64,000 bases of DNA from Cupriavidus necator N-1. GTDB taxonomy: Bacteria > Pseudomonadota > Gammaproteobacteria > Burkholderiales > Burkholderiaceae. Positions within the stretch are counted from its first letter, which is position 1. Every line of letters starts with the position of its first letter. The position numbers and the translations under genes are program-made. This document shows, piece after piece, positions 19,245 through 27,837 of this stretch. The stretch spans positions 620,001 to 684,000 of the forward strand of contig NC_015726.1 in NCBI RefSeq assembly GCF_000219215.1. The letters are read 5' to 3'. The notes under the pieces are model-generated. The model was given only the letters and a program-made list of their open reading frames with translations, did no database searches and was not told the DNA's origin.

Positions 19245-19690
19245 TTGACATCCTGCCCCGCCTAAAGGCGGCGGATTCCTACGGCGCTCAATCAGGCATC
19301 GAGCCGTATTGAGTCGCTTCGGTGGGTTCCTGCTGCTGGCGGCATTGCTGCAGCGCTCACTTCACAGGCGAACCGGGCGTGTCCCGCCCTTAGAACATTG
19401 ATTGCGCCAACCACATCGGCGTTTTCCTCGAAGCCACACCCCACGCACTCGAACCGGGCTTGCGTCTGCCGGTTGTCTTTCGACACATGGCCGCAGCACG
19501 GACAGGTGCGGCTCGTGTTCTGCGGTGGCACAGCGATGAGCCAGCCGCCGTTCCACGCCAGCTTGTAGTCCAGTTGGCGGCGAAACTCGAACCAGCCTTG
19601 ATCGAGGATGGACTTGTTCAGGCCAGACTTGGCCCGAACCTGCTTTCCTGGTTGTTCGGCGCTGAAGAGACGGGGCTTGCCGCGCACCGG
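19245..19690 (-). mobile_element. Miniature IS200/IS605-family remnant with both ends
   Basis: A 446-bp element that shares both termini with the larger copy at 33686-35409. The right end begins TTGACATCCT on the plus strand, with CGGATTCCTACGGCGC nearby. The left end, read on the minus strand, is GGTGCGCGGCAAGCC, directly preceded by the target TTGAC (19691-19695 as GTCAA on plus). The interior keeps only the last third of tnpB. It sits exactly at the stop codon of the methyltransferase gene. Confidence 0.8.
19292..19654 (-). pseudogene. tnpB: TnpB C-terminal fragment
   Basis: About 120 codons corresponding to the C-terminal third of the TnpB at 33812-34972. The shared segments include RAKSGLNKSILDQGWFEF, KLAWNGGWLIAVPP, the zinc finger TCPCCGHVS...CVGCGF and the last RuvC Asp in ADVVGAINVL. 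The first two RuvC acids and the N-terminus are deleted, so it cannot act as a nuclease. The retained 3' end could still encode a guide-RNA scaffold. Confidence 0.85.
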
Positions 19691-19691
19691 G

Positions 19692-20471
19692 TCAACGCGC
19701 GGTGACCATCACCGCTTCCAGTTCAAAGCTGCCGTCGGCCTGCACGCGATAGTGCTCGCGAACTTCCACGGGCGCCATCTGCCACAGGTGGCGGATGGCC
19801 TCCACGGCCACCGGTGCCGTGCGCATGCGCCTGACCCAGCTGTCGAACTCGATGCCGATGCGCCAGATGTCCGATATGGCGATGCCATCGGCGCCAAAGC
19901 CCGCCGCCTCGAACATCGCCCGCCAGCCCGCCGGCGTGTAATCGCGCACATGCGAGGGATCGCGCAGCAGTTCCACCGATTGCAGCCAGGTATCGCGCAG
20001 CGGGTCCGGCGCACCGGCAATATCGATCAGCACCACTTTGCCGCCGGGCCTGAGCACCCGGCGGATCTCCGCCAGCGCCGCCGGCACGTCGCGCCAGTGG
20101 TGCGCACTCATGCGCGAGACCACCGCGCAGAAGCTTGCATCGTCGAACGGCAGCTGCTCGGCCGCGCCCTGGCGCGTGCGGATATTGGCCAGCCCGCGCT
20201 CGCGCGCTGCGGCCTCGACCACGGCCAGCATGTCCGCCGACAGGTCGTAAGCCGTCACTTCGCCCGCAACCGCTGCCGCGGCAAAGCTGGCATGGCCGGC
20301 GCCGCAGCCCAGGTCCAGCACGCGGCTGCGCGGGCGGTTGGCCGCGGGGATCAGCGCGGCCAGTTCGTCTTTCAGTTGCTGCAGGTCCGCGCCGCTGGCG
20401 TGGACGGTGCTGGTGAGGTAGGCGCTGGCGGTGGCGCCGAACTGGGCGGCGACGAGTTCCTGCTGTTGCAT
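19692..20471 (-). CDS. SAM-dependent class I methyltransferase
   Basis: A 259-aa methyltransferase. Motif I is VLDLGCGAGHASFAAAAVAG, followed by VTAYDLSADMLAVVEAAA, the motif LPFDDASFCAVVSRMSAHHW and RVLRPGGKVVLIDIAG. This resembles the UbiE/YcgJ group of small-molecule methyltransferases; the substrate is unknown. Its TGA stop lies inside the TTGAC target of the neighbouring IS remnant. Divergent from an XRE regulator with a palindrome between them, so probably controlled by it. Confidence 0.87.
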   Translation of the reverse strand: MQQQELVAAQFGATASAYLTSTVHASGADLQQLKDELAALIPAANRPRSRVLDLGCGAGHASFAAAAVAGEVTAYDLSADMLAVVEAAARERGLANIRTRQGAAEQLPFDDASFCAVVSRMSAHHWRDVPAALAEIRRVLRPGGKVVLIDIAGAPDPLRDTWLQSVELLRDPSHVRDYTPAGWRAMFEAAGFGADGIAISDIWRIGIEFDSWVRRMRTAPVAVEAIRHLWQMAPVEVREHYRVQADGSFELEAVMVTAR

Positions 20472-20576
20472 GGTGCTGGGCTCCTTGGGCCACGCCCAGG
20501 TCGTGGGCGGCCTTCTTGTGGGGGAGGGGACTTGCCCGCGAGGCGGGTTCGGCATACTGTAGGCGGGCAGTTTTCC

Positions 20577-20591
20577 CGGTACAAGTTACCG
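20577..20591. promoter_or_regulatory. Candidate operator for the XRE regulator
   Basis: A perfect inverted repeat CGGTA-CAAGT-TACCG lies in the 152-bp gap between the methyltransferase and XRE genes, 33 bp upstream of the XRE start. Its position suits control of one or both divergent promoters. Confidence 0.4.
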
Positions 20592-20623
20592 ATTTATCCT
20601 GGTATAAGCGACACCAGCCTGTC

Positions 20624-21436
20624 ATGCCTTTATCTGCCGATCCCCCTGTTGCCCAGTCTGCATCGCCATCGTCGCGTGAATCCGTGCTGGGCGCTTTCCT
20701 GCGCGCGCACCGCGAACGGCTGGCGCCGGCCGATGTCGGGCTCGCACCGGGCCGGCGCCGCCGCACCCCCGGCCTGCGCCGCGAGGAAGTTGCGCAACTG
20801 GCGGGCTTAAGCGCGACCTGGGTGACGTGGCTGGAGCAGGGGCGGCCGGTATCGCTGTCGGCACGTGCGCTCGCCAGCCTGGCTGCCGCGCTGCGGCTGT
20901 CGCGCGCAGAGCGCGCCTACCTGTTCGAACTGGCGGGCCGCCGCGACCCGCAGCAGGCCCCGGACGAAACCGTGCCGCCGGTGGTGCTGGCCAGCGTGCA
21001 TGCCATCGGCGGGCCGGCCTACCTGCTCGACCGGCAATGGACCGCGCTGGCCTGGAACGATGCCGCCGCGGACCTGTTTATCGGCTGGCTCGATGCCGCC
21101 GGCGCCGAGCGCAACCTGCTGCGCGCGATGTTCCTGTCGCCGGGGCTGATGGCGCTGGTGGAAGACTGGCCGCACCGCGCGGCACGGCTGGTGGCGGAAT
21201 TCCGTGCGCACAGCATCCGCCATGCGGACGAGGTGCCGACGCGTGCGTTGATCGAGGGGCTGATGGCAGAGAGCGCGGCCTTCCGCGATGCCTGGCTGTC
21301 GCAGGACGTGGAAGACCGCGAGGGCGGCCGCCGCGGCTTTCGCCACCCGATGCTGGGCGCGCTGCAGTTCGAGCAGCTGACGCTGGTGCCGGCGGCGGCG
21401 CCGGGTTTGATGCTGGTGATGCTGCTGCCCGGCTGA
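20624..21436 (+). CDS. XRE-family regulator with MmyB-like ligand-binding domain
   Basis: A 270-aa protein. The N-terminal HTH (RRRRTPGLRREEVAQLAGLS, then TWVTWLEQGRPVSLSARAL) is the pattern of actinobacterial and proteobacterial MmyB-type regulators. A PAS-like C-terminal domain follows (GGPAYLLDRQWTALAWNDAAA, PGLMALVEDWPHRAARLVAEF, FRHPMLGALQFEQLTL). These often repress an adjacent redox or methyltransferase gene and may bind fatty acids. The start MPLSADPP is chosen as the Met nearest the HTH. Confidence 0.87.
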   Translation: MPLSADPPVAQSASPSSRESVLGAFLRAHRERLAPADVGLAPGRRRRTPGLRREEVAQLAGLSATWVTWLEQGRPVSLSARALASLAAALRLSRAERAYLFELAGRRDPQQAPDETVPPVVLASVHAIGGPAYLLDRQWTALAWNDAAADLFIGWLDAAGAERNLLRAMFLSPGLMALVEDWPHRAARLVAEFRAHSIRHADEVPTRALIEGLMAESAAFRDAWLSQDVEDREGGRRGFRHPMLGALQFEQLTLVPAAAPGLMLVMLLPG

Positions 21437-21454
21437 GCGGGCAGTGCCTGGGCA

Positions 21455-22213
21455 TTACTTGGGCTGCATCCGGATCGCGCCGTCCAGGCGGATCACTTCG
21501 CCGTTGAGCATGGTGTTCTCGATAATCGAGCGCGCCAGCTTGGCGTACTCCGCCGGGCGGCCAAGGCGCGGCGGGAACGGCACCATCTTGCCGAGCGCGT
21601 CCTGCACCTCCTGCGGCATGCCCAGCAGCATCGGCGTTTCGAAGATGCCCGGGGCGATGGTCATGCAGCGCACGCCGTCGCGCGACAGGTCGCGCGCGAT
21701 CGCCAGCGTCATTGCCACCACGCCGCCCTTGGACGCGGCATAGGCGGCCTGCCCGATCTGGCCGTCAAAGGCCGCCACCGACGCAGTATTGATGATCACG
21801 CCGCGCTCGCCTTCGCTGTCGGGGGTGTTTTGCACCATGGCCGCGGCGGCCAGGCGGATCATGTTGAAGGTGCCGACCAGGTTGATGCGGATGGTCTTGT
21901 CGAAGGCGTCGAGCGGATGGGGGCCGTTCTTGCCGACGGTCTTGTTGGCGGTGGCGATGCCGGCGCAGTTGACGATACCCGAGAGCCGGCCCAGTGCCTG
22001 GGCGGCGGCCACCACCGCCTGGCCGTCGGCTTCGGAGGTGACGTCGCAGCGGATAAACTGGCCGCCCAGTTCTGTTGCCAGGGCCTGGCCGGTGGCCTCG
22101 TTCAGGTCGGCGATCACGACCTTGGCGCCGGCTTCGGACAGCATGCGGGCGGTGCCTGCACCCAGGCCTGAGGCGCCGCCGGTGACGATGAATACGTTGC
22201 CTTGGATTTGCAT
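21455..22213 (-). CDS. SDR-family 3-hydroxyacyl-CoA dehydrogenase (HSD17B10-like)
   Basis: Short-chain dehydrogenase of 252 aa. It has the Rossmann motif [16 protein letters not shown], Asp after beta2 ([11 protein letters not shown]), NCAG ([10 protein letters not shown]) and the catalytic Ser/Tyr/Lys in [24 protein letters not shown]. The sequence style, including [23 protein letters not shown] split across the loop, is that of 3-hydroxy-2-methylbutyryl-CoA dehydrogenases of isoleucine and fatty-acid breakdown. An AAGGAGA ribosome site precedes the start. A strong palindrome 38 bp upstream suggests regulation. Confidence 0.88.
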   Translation of the reverse strand: MQIQGNVFIVTGGASGLGAGTARMLSEAGAKVVIADLNEATGQALATELGGQFIRCDVTSEADGQAVVAAAQALGRLSGIVNCAGIATANKTVGKNGPHPLDAFDKTIRINLVGTFNMIRLAAAAMVQNTPDSEGERGVIINTASVAAFDGQIGQAAYAASKGGVVAMTLAIARDLSRDGVRCMTIAPGIFETPMLLGMPQEVQDALGKMVPFPPRLGRPAEYAKLARSIIENTMLNGEVIRLDGAIRMQPK

Positions 22214-22250
22214 TTGGGGTTGTCTCCTTGGGATTGAGGTTTTTTGTTGC

Positions 22251-22268
22251 CGTTTACGTAAACGTCAA
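22251..22268. promoter_or_regulatory. Palindromic operator upstream of the SDR gene (LiuR/TetR-like)
   Basis: CGTTTACGTAAACG at 22251-22264 is a perfect 14-bp palindrome, and a further CGTCAA follows on the right. Sites with this TTTACGTAAACG core are used by regulators of branched-chain amino-acid and fatty-acid catabolism in beta-proteobacteria. Naming LiuR is from memory and remains an inference. Confidence 0.5.
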
Positions 22269-22342
22269 TTCATTGGCGGTATTTTACGGGGTGGTGGGGG
22301 ATGTGCAAGGGGGCCACACCCCACCTATTCGCCCATAAAACA

Positions 22343-22364
22343 AAAGCGGCCCAAAGGCCGCTTT
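22343..22364 (-). terminator. Rho-independent terminator after adk
   Basis: Perfect 9-bp stem AAAGCGGCC/GGCCGCTTT with a 4-base loop, followed on the minus strand by a T-rich tract. It lies 30 bp after the adk stop. Confidence 0.85.
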
Positions 22365-22393
22365 CACAACACCAGGCAGAGCAGGCGAAAGAA

Positions 22394-23059
<666 letters not shown>

Positions 23060-23441
23060 TTACGGGTCCTCAGAGTATTTAATCTGTATGGCGGGAGATC
23101 AGAAGGAGGGTAACGCCGTAACTTGACGCAGGACTTACTGCGGTCCTGATGCGTTCTGACTGCGTTCAGCGCGGGCACTGCTCAGGCGTACCCACGCGTA
23201 CGGCCGGCGGCGGCTGCCAGGGGGATGGCGGCGCGGCACACCGGACGGGCTCTATCTTTATCTCCCCACCGAGCCTTGGCCGGCGGCACACTTGCGCATG
23301 CCGGCCGGGCGGCTCTGTATCGGCAAGCATTATGCCATGAGGCGGCGCAAAATCGGCCCGAAATCCGCCCCCCGGTTCAGGTTGCAGCAGTATGAACCTG
23401 GACGGGCAGGCGCCCGCGCGGGTCATTTTCCGGCGGTTTTG
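23060..23441. other. Intergenic region between adk and kdsB
   Basis: 382 bases with no supported gene. An 86-codon minus frame here is Pro/Arg-rich and without recognisable domain. The part next to adk (23060-23140) is less GC-rich and probably carries its promoter. Confidence 0.5.
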
Positions 23442-24251
23442 TCAGGGCCCTTCCTGGGCCATCGACTGCGCCCACAGTGCGCGCACCCGTTCCAGGTCGG
23501 CCGGGGTGTCGACGCCGGGGGCCGGCGCGGCGCTGGTCTGCAGCACCGCAATGCGCTCGCCATGCCACATGGCGCGCAGTTGCTCCAGCGCCTCGGTCTG
23601 CTCCAGCGGCGCCACCGCCAGCGTCGGGAAGCGGCGCAAAAAGCCCGCCCGATAGGCGTACAGCCCGATATGGCGCAGCACCGGCATGCCGGGCAGCGGC
23701 ACCTGGGCCAGCGCCGCGGGCACGGCCGGCACGCCCGACCAGGCATCGCGCGCCCACGGGATCGGCGCGCGCGAGAAATACAGTGCGCGGCCGGCGGCGT
23801 CGCACACCACCTTGACCACATTGGGGTTGAAGACTTCGGCGATGTCCTGCAGCGGATGCGCCGCGGTGGCGATGGCACAGTCGGCGTGGTGCGCCAGATG
23901 CAGTGCCACCTCGTCGATCAGCGACGGTTCGATCAGCGGCTCGTCGCCCTGCACATTGACCACGATGGCGTCGTCGGCCAGGCCCAGTTGGGCGGCCACT
24001 TCGGACAGGCGGTCGGTGCCGGAAGGGTGGTCGGCGCGGGTCAGCACGGCTTCGATGCCGTGCGCGGCGCAGGCCTGCGCCACCGCGGGCGCATCGGTGG
24101 CGACCACGGTGCGCCGCGCCGACGACGCATGCGCGCGTTCGGCCACGCGCACGATCATCGGGCGCCCGCCGATATCGGCCAGGGGCTTGTCAGGCAGGCG
24201 CGTCGAGGCGAGCCGCGCGGGAATGACGACGGTGAACGCGGGGACGGTCAT
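23442..24251 (-). CDS. kdsB: 3-deoxy-manno-octulosonate cytidylyltransferase
   Basis: A 269-aa enzyme that activates KDO as CMP-KDO for the LPS inner core. Family features: [19 protein letters not shown] at the N-terminus, [46 protein letters not shown] and [12 protein letters not shown]. The C-terminal part has [15 protein letters not shown] and [16 protein letters not shown]. It follows the Trm112-like gene by 9 bp in the lpxK operon. Confidence 0.96.
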   Translation of the reverse strand: MTVPAFTVVIPARLASTRLPDKPLADIGGRPMIVRVAERAHASSARRTVVATDAPAVAQACAAHGIEAVLTRADHPSGTDRLSEVAAQLGLADDAIVVNVQGDEPLIEPSLIDEVALHLAHHADCAIATAAHPLQDIAEVFNPNVVKVVCDAAGRALYFSRAPIPWARDAWSGVPAVPAALAQVPLPGMPVLRHIGLYAYRAGFLRRFPTLAVAPLEQTEALEQLRAMWHGERIAVLQTSAAPAPGVDTPADLERVRALWAQSMAQEGP

Positions 24252-24260
24252 GGCGCGCGC

Positions 24261-24467
24261 TCAGTTGCCGGCGGCAGGGGCGTCCGGGTTGACCACGCGG
24301 CCCGGCACCGACTGGCGGGCCTCGTCGGCCAGCATCACGGGGATGCCGTCGCGGATCGGGTACGCCAGCTTGTCGGCGTGGCAGATCAGCTCCTGCGCGG
24401 CGCGGTCGTATTCCAGCTTGCCCTTGCACAGCGGGCAGACCAGGATTTCAAGCAGCCGGTTGTCCAT
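24261..24467 (-). CDS. ycaR: Trm112-family protein (UPF0434, YcaR-like)
   Basis: A small 68-aa zinc-ribbon protein: [20 protein letters not shown] carries the first Cys pair, while the second pair is reduced to one Cys ([20 protein letters not shown]). It is conserved between lpxK and kdsB in many proteobacteria; its precise role is not settled. It overlaps the lpxK end by 20 bp, indicating coupled translation. Confidence 0.92.
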   Translation of the reverse strand: MDNRLLEILVCPLCKGKLEYDRAAQELICHADKLAYPIRDGIPVMLADEARQSVPGRVVNPDAPAAGN

Positions 24468-25551
24468 CTCGGTGTTCCTCGTTGCGCCCTGCGGCGCCCG
24501 GCGTGGTTGCCGGCGCGGTCGGCGCGGGTTTGACTTGCGCCAGCACGGCGCGGCGGATTTTTTCGATCAGGCCGGTATCGATCACGGGCCTGGTGGGGAC
24601 GACCCAGATGCGCGGGTCGTCGAAGCGCTCGCATTTTACGGCATCCTTCTCGGTGATCAGGATCACGTCGGCGTCGAGCGCATCGGCATTGTCGACGAAC
24701 GGGTCGGCGACAAAGTCATAGTGGTCGGGCAGCGGCAGTGTCTTCGGCGACAGCCCAGCGCCACGCAGGCTGGCGAAGAAGCGTTCGGGGTTGCCGATGC
24801 CGGCGGCGGCCAGCACGCGCCGGCCGGTGAAGGCGCTGACCGGCCGGGCCATGGTGGGATCTGCCAGCTGCCAGGCGTCGTCCAGCTCCAGCCGCATGCC
24901 GTACACGCCGGGGCGGTCGGGCGTGGCGCGGAAGGTGGGGTCGTTGATCAGCGTGGCGTCGCGCGGGCGCGAAAGCGGCTCGCGCAGCGGGCCGGCCGGC
25001 AGCAGCAGGCCGTTGCCGCCCATGCGTGAGTCGAACATCACGATCTCGAAGTCGCGCTGCAGCTTGTAGTGCTGCAGGCCGTCGTCGAGCAGCAGCACAT
25101 TGACGCCCGGGTGCGATACCAGCATGGTCTGCGCGCACAGCGCCCGGTCGGGGAAGACCCAGACCGGCACGTCGGTGGCGCGCGCGATCAGGAGCGGCTC
25201 ATCGCCTACGTCGGACGCCTTCGAGGTCGGCTTCACGCGGCGCGGGTGCTTGAGTTCCACGCCGTAGCCGCGCGACACCACGCCGGGGCGCAGCCCCGCC
25301 TCGGTCAGCGCTTGTGCCAGCGCGATCACCGCCGGCGTCTTGCCGGTGCCGCCCACGGTCACGTTGCCGACCACCACCACCGGCATCGGCAGGCGCGTCG
25401 ACTTGAACCAGCCACGCTGGTAGCCATAGCGGCGCACCCGCGCGATCAGCCCGAACAGCAGCGAGAACGGCAGCATCACCCACGCGAACCAGCCGCGGCG
25501 TTGCCACTGGGCGGTCACGAAGTCGGCAAGGGCATGTCGGGGAACGGGCAT
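24448..25551 (-). CDS. lpxK: Tetraacyldisaccharide 4'-kinase LpxK
   Basis: A 367-aa membrane-associated kinase that phosphorylates the lipid A precursor at the 4' position. An N-terminal hydrophobic anchor ([21 protein letters not shown]) is followed by the P-loop [21 protein letters not shown]. Further marks are [47 protein letters not shown] and [16 protein letters not shown]. The C-terminus ends in a Thr/Pro/Ala tail. First of lpxK-ycaR-kdsB. Confidence 0.95.
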   Translation of the reverse strand: MPVPRHALADFVTAQWQRRGWFAWVMLPFSLLFGLIARVRRYGYQRGWFKSTRLPMPVVVVGNVTVGGTGKTPAVIALAQALTEAGLRPGVVSRGYGVELKHPRRVKPTSKASDVGDEPLLIARATDVPVWVFPDRALCAQTMLVSHPGVNVLLLDDGLQHYKLQRDFEIVMFDSRMGGNGLLLPAGPLREPLSRPRDATLINDPTFRATPDRPGVYGMRLELDDAWQLADPTMARPVSAFTGRRVLAAAGIGNPERFFASLRGAGLSPKTLPLPDHYDFVADPFVDNADALDADVILITEKDAVKCERFDDPRIWVVPTRPVIDTGLIEKIRRAVLAQVKPAPTAPATTPGAAGRNEEHRDGQPAA

Positions 25552-25701
25552 GGGCGCGGCGGGCGGTGGAGTCGGTGGTTGGGATGGGATTGTAGTGCGC
25601 CCGCGGCTTCGCCCCCTGGGGGCGCGGGTGGCTCAACCATTATGGGCATTGCACAGCGCATGCGGCAAGCCCGTCGGCCGCATGCGCCAGGGCGCCCGGA
25701 G

Positions 25702-26133
25702 TCAGCGCGGCTGTGCGCTCTGCGTGGCGAAGGTCAGGCGCGACAGCCCGGCCAGCCGCGCGGCCTCCATCACGTTGATCACGGCCTGGTGGCTGGCCTG
25801 CGCGTCGGCATTGACGATCACCACCGGCGGCTGGCCGCCGGCACCGGTGCCCGAGGCGGCGCGCAGCTGGTCGGCCAGGCTGGTGACGTCCTTCTGCTCC
25901 ATCACCTGCTTGTTGACGGAGTAGACCCCGCGCGATGACACCGACACCACGATCTCCCGCGGCCGCTGCTGGGCGCGCTCGGCGTCGGCGGTGGGCAGCT
26001 GGATCTGCAGCTCGGTAAAGCGCGAGTAGGTGGTCGTGATCATCAGGAAGATCAGGATCACGAGCAGCACGTCGATCAGCGGGATCAGGTTGATCTCCGG
26101 CTCTTCGCGCCGCTGACGGGAACGGAATTGCAT
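25702..26133 (-). CDS. exbD: ExbD/TolR-family biopolymer transport protein
   Basis: A 143-aa single-pass protein. The membrane segment INLIPLIDVLLVILIFLMIT includes the conserved proton-path Asp (LIDVLLVI), followed by a periplasmic domain. With ExbB it harvests the proton motive force for TonB or a Tol-like partner. No tonB gene is next to it. It lies 21 bp after exbB. Confidence 0.93.
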   Translation of the reverse strand: MQFRSRQRREEPEINLIPLIDVLLVILIFLMITTTYSRFTELQIQLPTADAERAQQRPREIVVSVSSRGVYSVNKQVMEQKDVTSLADQLRAASGTGAGGQPPVVIVNADAQASHQAVINVMEAARLAGLSRLTFATQSAQPR

Positions 26134-26154
26134 GGCGTTCGTTCTGTTCGGCGA

Positions 26155-26775
26155 TCAGGCGCGGCGTTGCGGCAGGATCGCGTCGAGGAACGACGTGGCG
26201 CGAAATTCCAGCTCGGCCACGTAGTCATCCACGCGGCGGCGGAAGTAGCGCCAGAAGATCAGCGCCGGGATTGCCACGATCAGGCCGAAGGCAGTGTTGT
26301 ACAGCGCCACCGAGATGCCGTGCGCCAGTTGTTCAGGGCTGGCGCCGGTGCCGCCCTGGCTGCCGAAGATCTCGATCATGCCGATCACCGTGCCCAGCAG
26401 GCCCATCAGCGGCGCCACCGAGGCGATCGTGCCGAGCGCGTTCAGGTAGCGCTCCAGCTCATGCGCGACCACGCGGCCGGCTTCCTCGACCACGTCTTTG
26501 GCGGCATCGCGCGAGGTATGCGGCTGCAGCACCACGTGGCGCAGCCCGGCGGCCAGCACCCGGCCCAGCGGCGAGTTCTGCTCAATCGTGTTGACGACTT
26601 CCGGCGTCGCGCGGCGTTGCTGCGCGGCCGCCAGCGCCTCTTCATAGAGCCTGGCGGGCAGGACCTTGCTGCGCTTGAGAGTGAGAAAACGTTCGACGAT
26701 CAGCGCCAGCGCGATGACCGAGGCGAGCAACAGCGGCCAGATCGGCCAGCCGGCCGCTTGAATGATGGAAAACAA
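26155..26775 (-). CDS. exbB: ExbB/TolQ/MotA-family proton channel protein, probable TTG start
   Basis: A 206-aa membrane protein with three helices: AGWPIWPLLLASVIALALIV, then NALGTIASVAPLMGLLGTVIGMIEIF (as two pieces) and ISVALYNTAFGLIVAIPALI. The start is set at TTG 26775 (reads MFSIIQAAGWPIWP), because a GGGGG run lies 5 bp upstream and relatives begin with this segment. The only ATG upstream, at 26874, would add a basic Ala-rich stretch. Pairs with exbD downstream. Confidence 0.88.
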   Translation of the reverse strand: MFSIIQAAGWPIWPLLLASVIALALIVERFLTLKRSKVLPARLYEEALAAAQQRRATPEVVNTIEQNSPLGRVLAAGLRHVVLQPHTSRDAAKDVVEEAGRVVAHELERYLNALGTIASVAPLMGLLGTVIGMIEIFGSQGGTGASPEQLAHGISVALYNTAFGLIVAIPALIFWRYFRRRVDDYVAELEFRATSFLDAILPQRRA

Positions 26776-26961
26776 TTGGACCCCCGGGATCGACAACCGA
26801 ATAACAAAACCCCAAACCACCTGGACGGCATGCCTTGATGCGCGTCTGGCCGCTGGCGGCGCGCGCTCCGGCATTGCTCTGAAAAATCAGGCGCCACTCT
26901 AACCTGCGCCCTGTCGCACGGCAAGACGGCACCCGACGCTGTCTCGGCCACGCATCGCCCA

Positions 26962-27078
26962 TTTCCACAGCAAAGCGGGACAGTGTTGTGGATCGATTGT
27001 GGAAAGCTACCTGACAAGCGTGCTAACACATTGATCTTTAAGGGCAAAAACATCACTGCTTAAATTTTGTGCAAAAGC
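26962..27078. repeat. Array unit 1
   Basis: TTTCCACA 26962-26969; TTGTGGA at 26986 and again at 26997; TTGATCTTTAAGG at 27031; TTTGTGCAAAAGC at 27066. TTTCCACA can pair with TGTGGAAA at 26998-27005. Confidence 0.7.
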
Positions 27079-27174
27079 CTCACGCAGGCCCTGCGGTGCA
27101 TGGTGCACGCCGCCAGGCACCGCTTTCCACAAGCTGGCCGGGCGCGTCGGTGTGCTGGCACGCATTCCTGTGCG

Positions 27175-27290
27175 GCTTTCCACACAGCGCCGGGACAGGA
27201 TTGTGGAGCGCTTGTGGAAAGCTGCCTGAGAGGTCACCTAAGTCTTTGATTTATAAGGTGGCACCATCGGCTGCTCAAAAAACAGGCAAA
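27175..27290. repeat. Array unit 2 with a strong hairpin
   Basis: TTTCCACA 27177-27184; TTGTGGA at 27201 and 27212; TTGATTTATAAGG at 27246; a degenerate A-rich box around 27275-27290. GCTTTCCACA (27175-27184) plus AGCGC (27186-27190) can pair with GCGCT (27208-27212) plus TGTGGAAAGC (27213-27222), a 15-bp stem with one bulge. A separate TTTCCACA lies at 27124-27131. Confidence 0.7.
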
Positions 27291-27348
27291 CGGGTGTATC
27301 CGTGCGGCCCGCGGCCGATGTGGCGTCAGGCAGGGCAGAAACCGGGTT

Positions 27349-27465
27349 TTTCCACATTCCGCAGGGAGAGCATTGTGGACGGCCTGTGGACAAATCCGGG
27401 AGAAGCAGGTTAACCCATTGATTTATATGGCCTCCCATCGTCCTGCCCAGAATTTGTGCAAATGC
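27349..27465. repeat. Array unit 3
   Basis: TTTCCACA 27349-27356; TTGTGGA at 27373 and CTGTGGA 11 bp later; TTGATTTATATGG at 27418; TTTGTGCAAATGC at 27453. Same internal distances as units 1 and 2. Confidence 0.7.
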
Positions 27466-27593
27466 AGCATGGACGCTGCGCCCCGGACGGCCCGCGGCGC
27501 TCTGATACGCCACGCGCCGGGTCGGCCGCTTTCCATCGGGCAGAAAGTGGTTTTTGGGCCACTTATGCCAGAAAAGTGTGGGTTACGACGCCT

Positions 27594-27675
27594 TTTATCC
27601 AGAGAAGCTGTGGATAACTTTGTGAACAAGCCTGCCAGGGGCTATGTAAGTGATTGATGCAAAAGAGAATTGGTT
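27594..27675. repeat. Array unit 4, partial and most degenerate
   Basis: TTTATCCA at 27594, TGTGGATAA at 27609 (a perfect DnaA box on the minus strand), TTGTGAA 11 bp further, and TTGAT at 27654, 46 bp after the start of CTGTGGA. The TTTATAAGG part is lost. Confidence 0.55.
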
Positions 27676-27837
27676 ATATTGCCTAATTTTTGTTTTGCTC
27701 GTAAAACTCATAAGAATCAAAGGGTTGGACGAACCCATGCGCCTTTCGGGGCAGGGCGCCGGCATCAATGCTACCCCCTTGACATAGCGGTTATGCTGTG
27801 GACATGTCCCATTCACGCCGCTTGCCATCAGTGCGCC

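Larger units (their letters stand above)
26962..27675. repeat. Degenerate array of about 3.5 phased units with DnaA-box-like motifs
   Basis: The gap of over 1 kb between exbB and xseA contains no gene but has repeated modules. Each full unit has TTTCCACA, a 16-bp gap, TTGTGGA, a second TGTGGA motif 11 bp further on, TTGATTTATAAGG beginning 45 bp after the first TTGTGGA, and in units 1 and 3 TTTGTGCAAA 35 bp beyond. The spacings are identical in units 1-3 while the bases between vary. TGTGGATAA in unit 4 is the complement of the DnaA box TTATCCACA. Function unknown: titration site, old origin, or tandem small RNAs. Confidence 0.75.

Noticed and set aside
23166..23426. 86-codon minus frame between adk and kdsB
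   Set aside because: Pro/Arg/Gly-rich, no ribosome site, no domain; sits in a promoter region.
26962..27675. The repeat array as a CRISPR array
   Set aside because: Units are 170-235 bp apart, degenerate and modular; there are no identical short repeats with unique spacers and no cas genes.
26962..27675. The array as the active chromosomal origin
   Set aside because: The usual neighbours dnaA, dnaN, rpmH and gidA/parAB are absent and the genes around are ordinary envelope and repair genes. A relic or DnaA-titration site remains possible.
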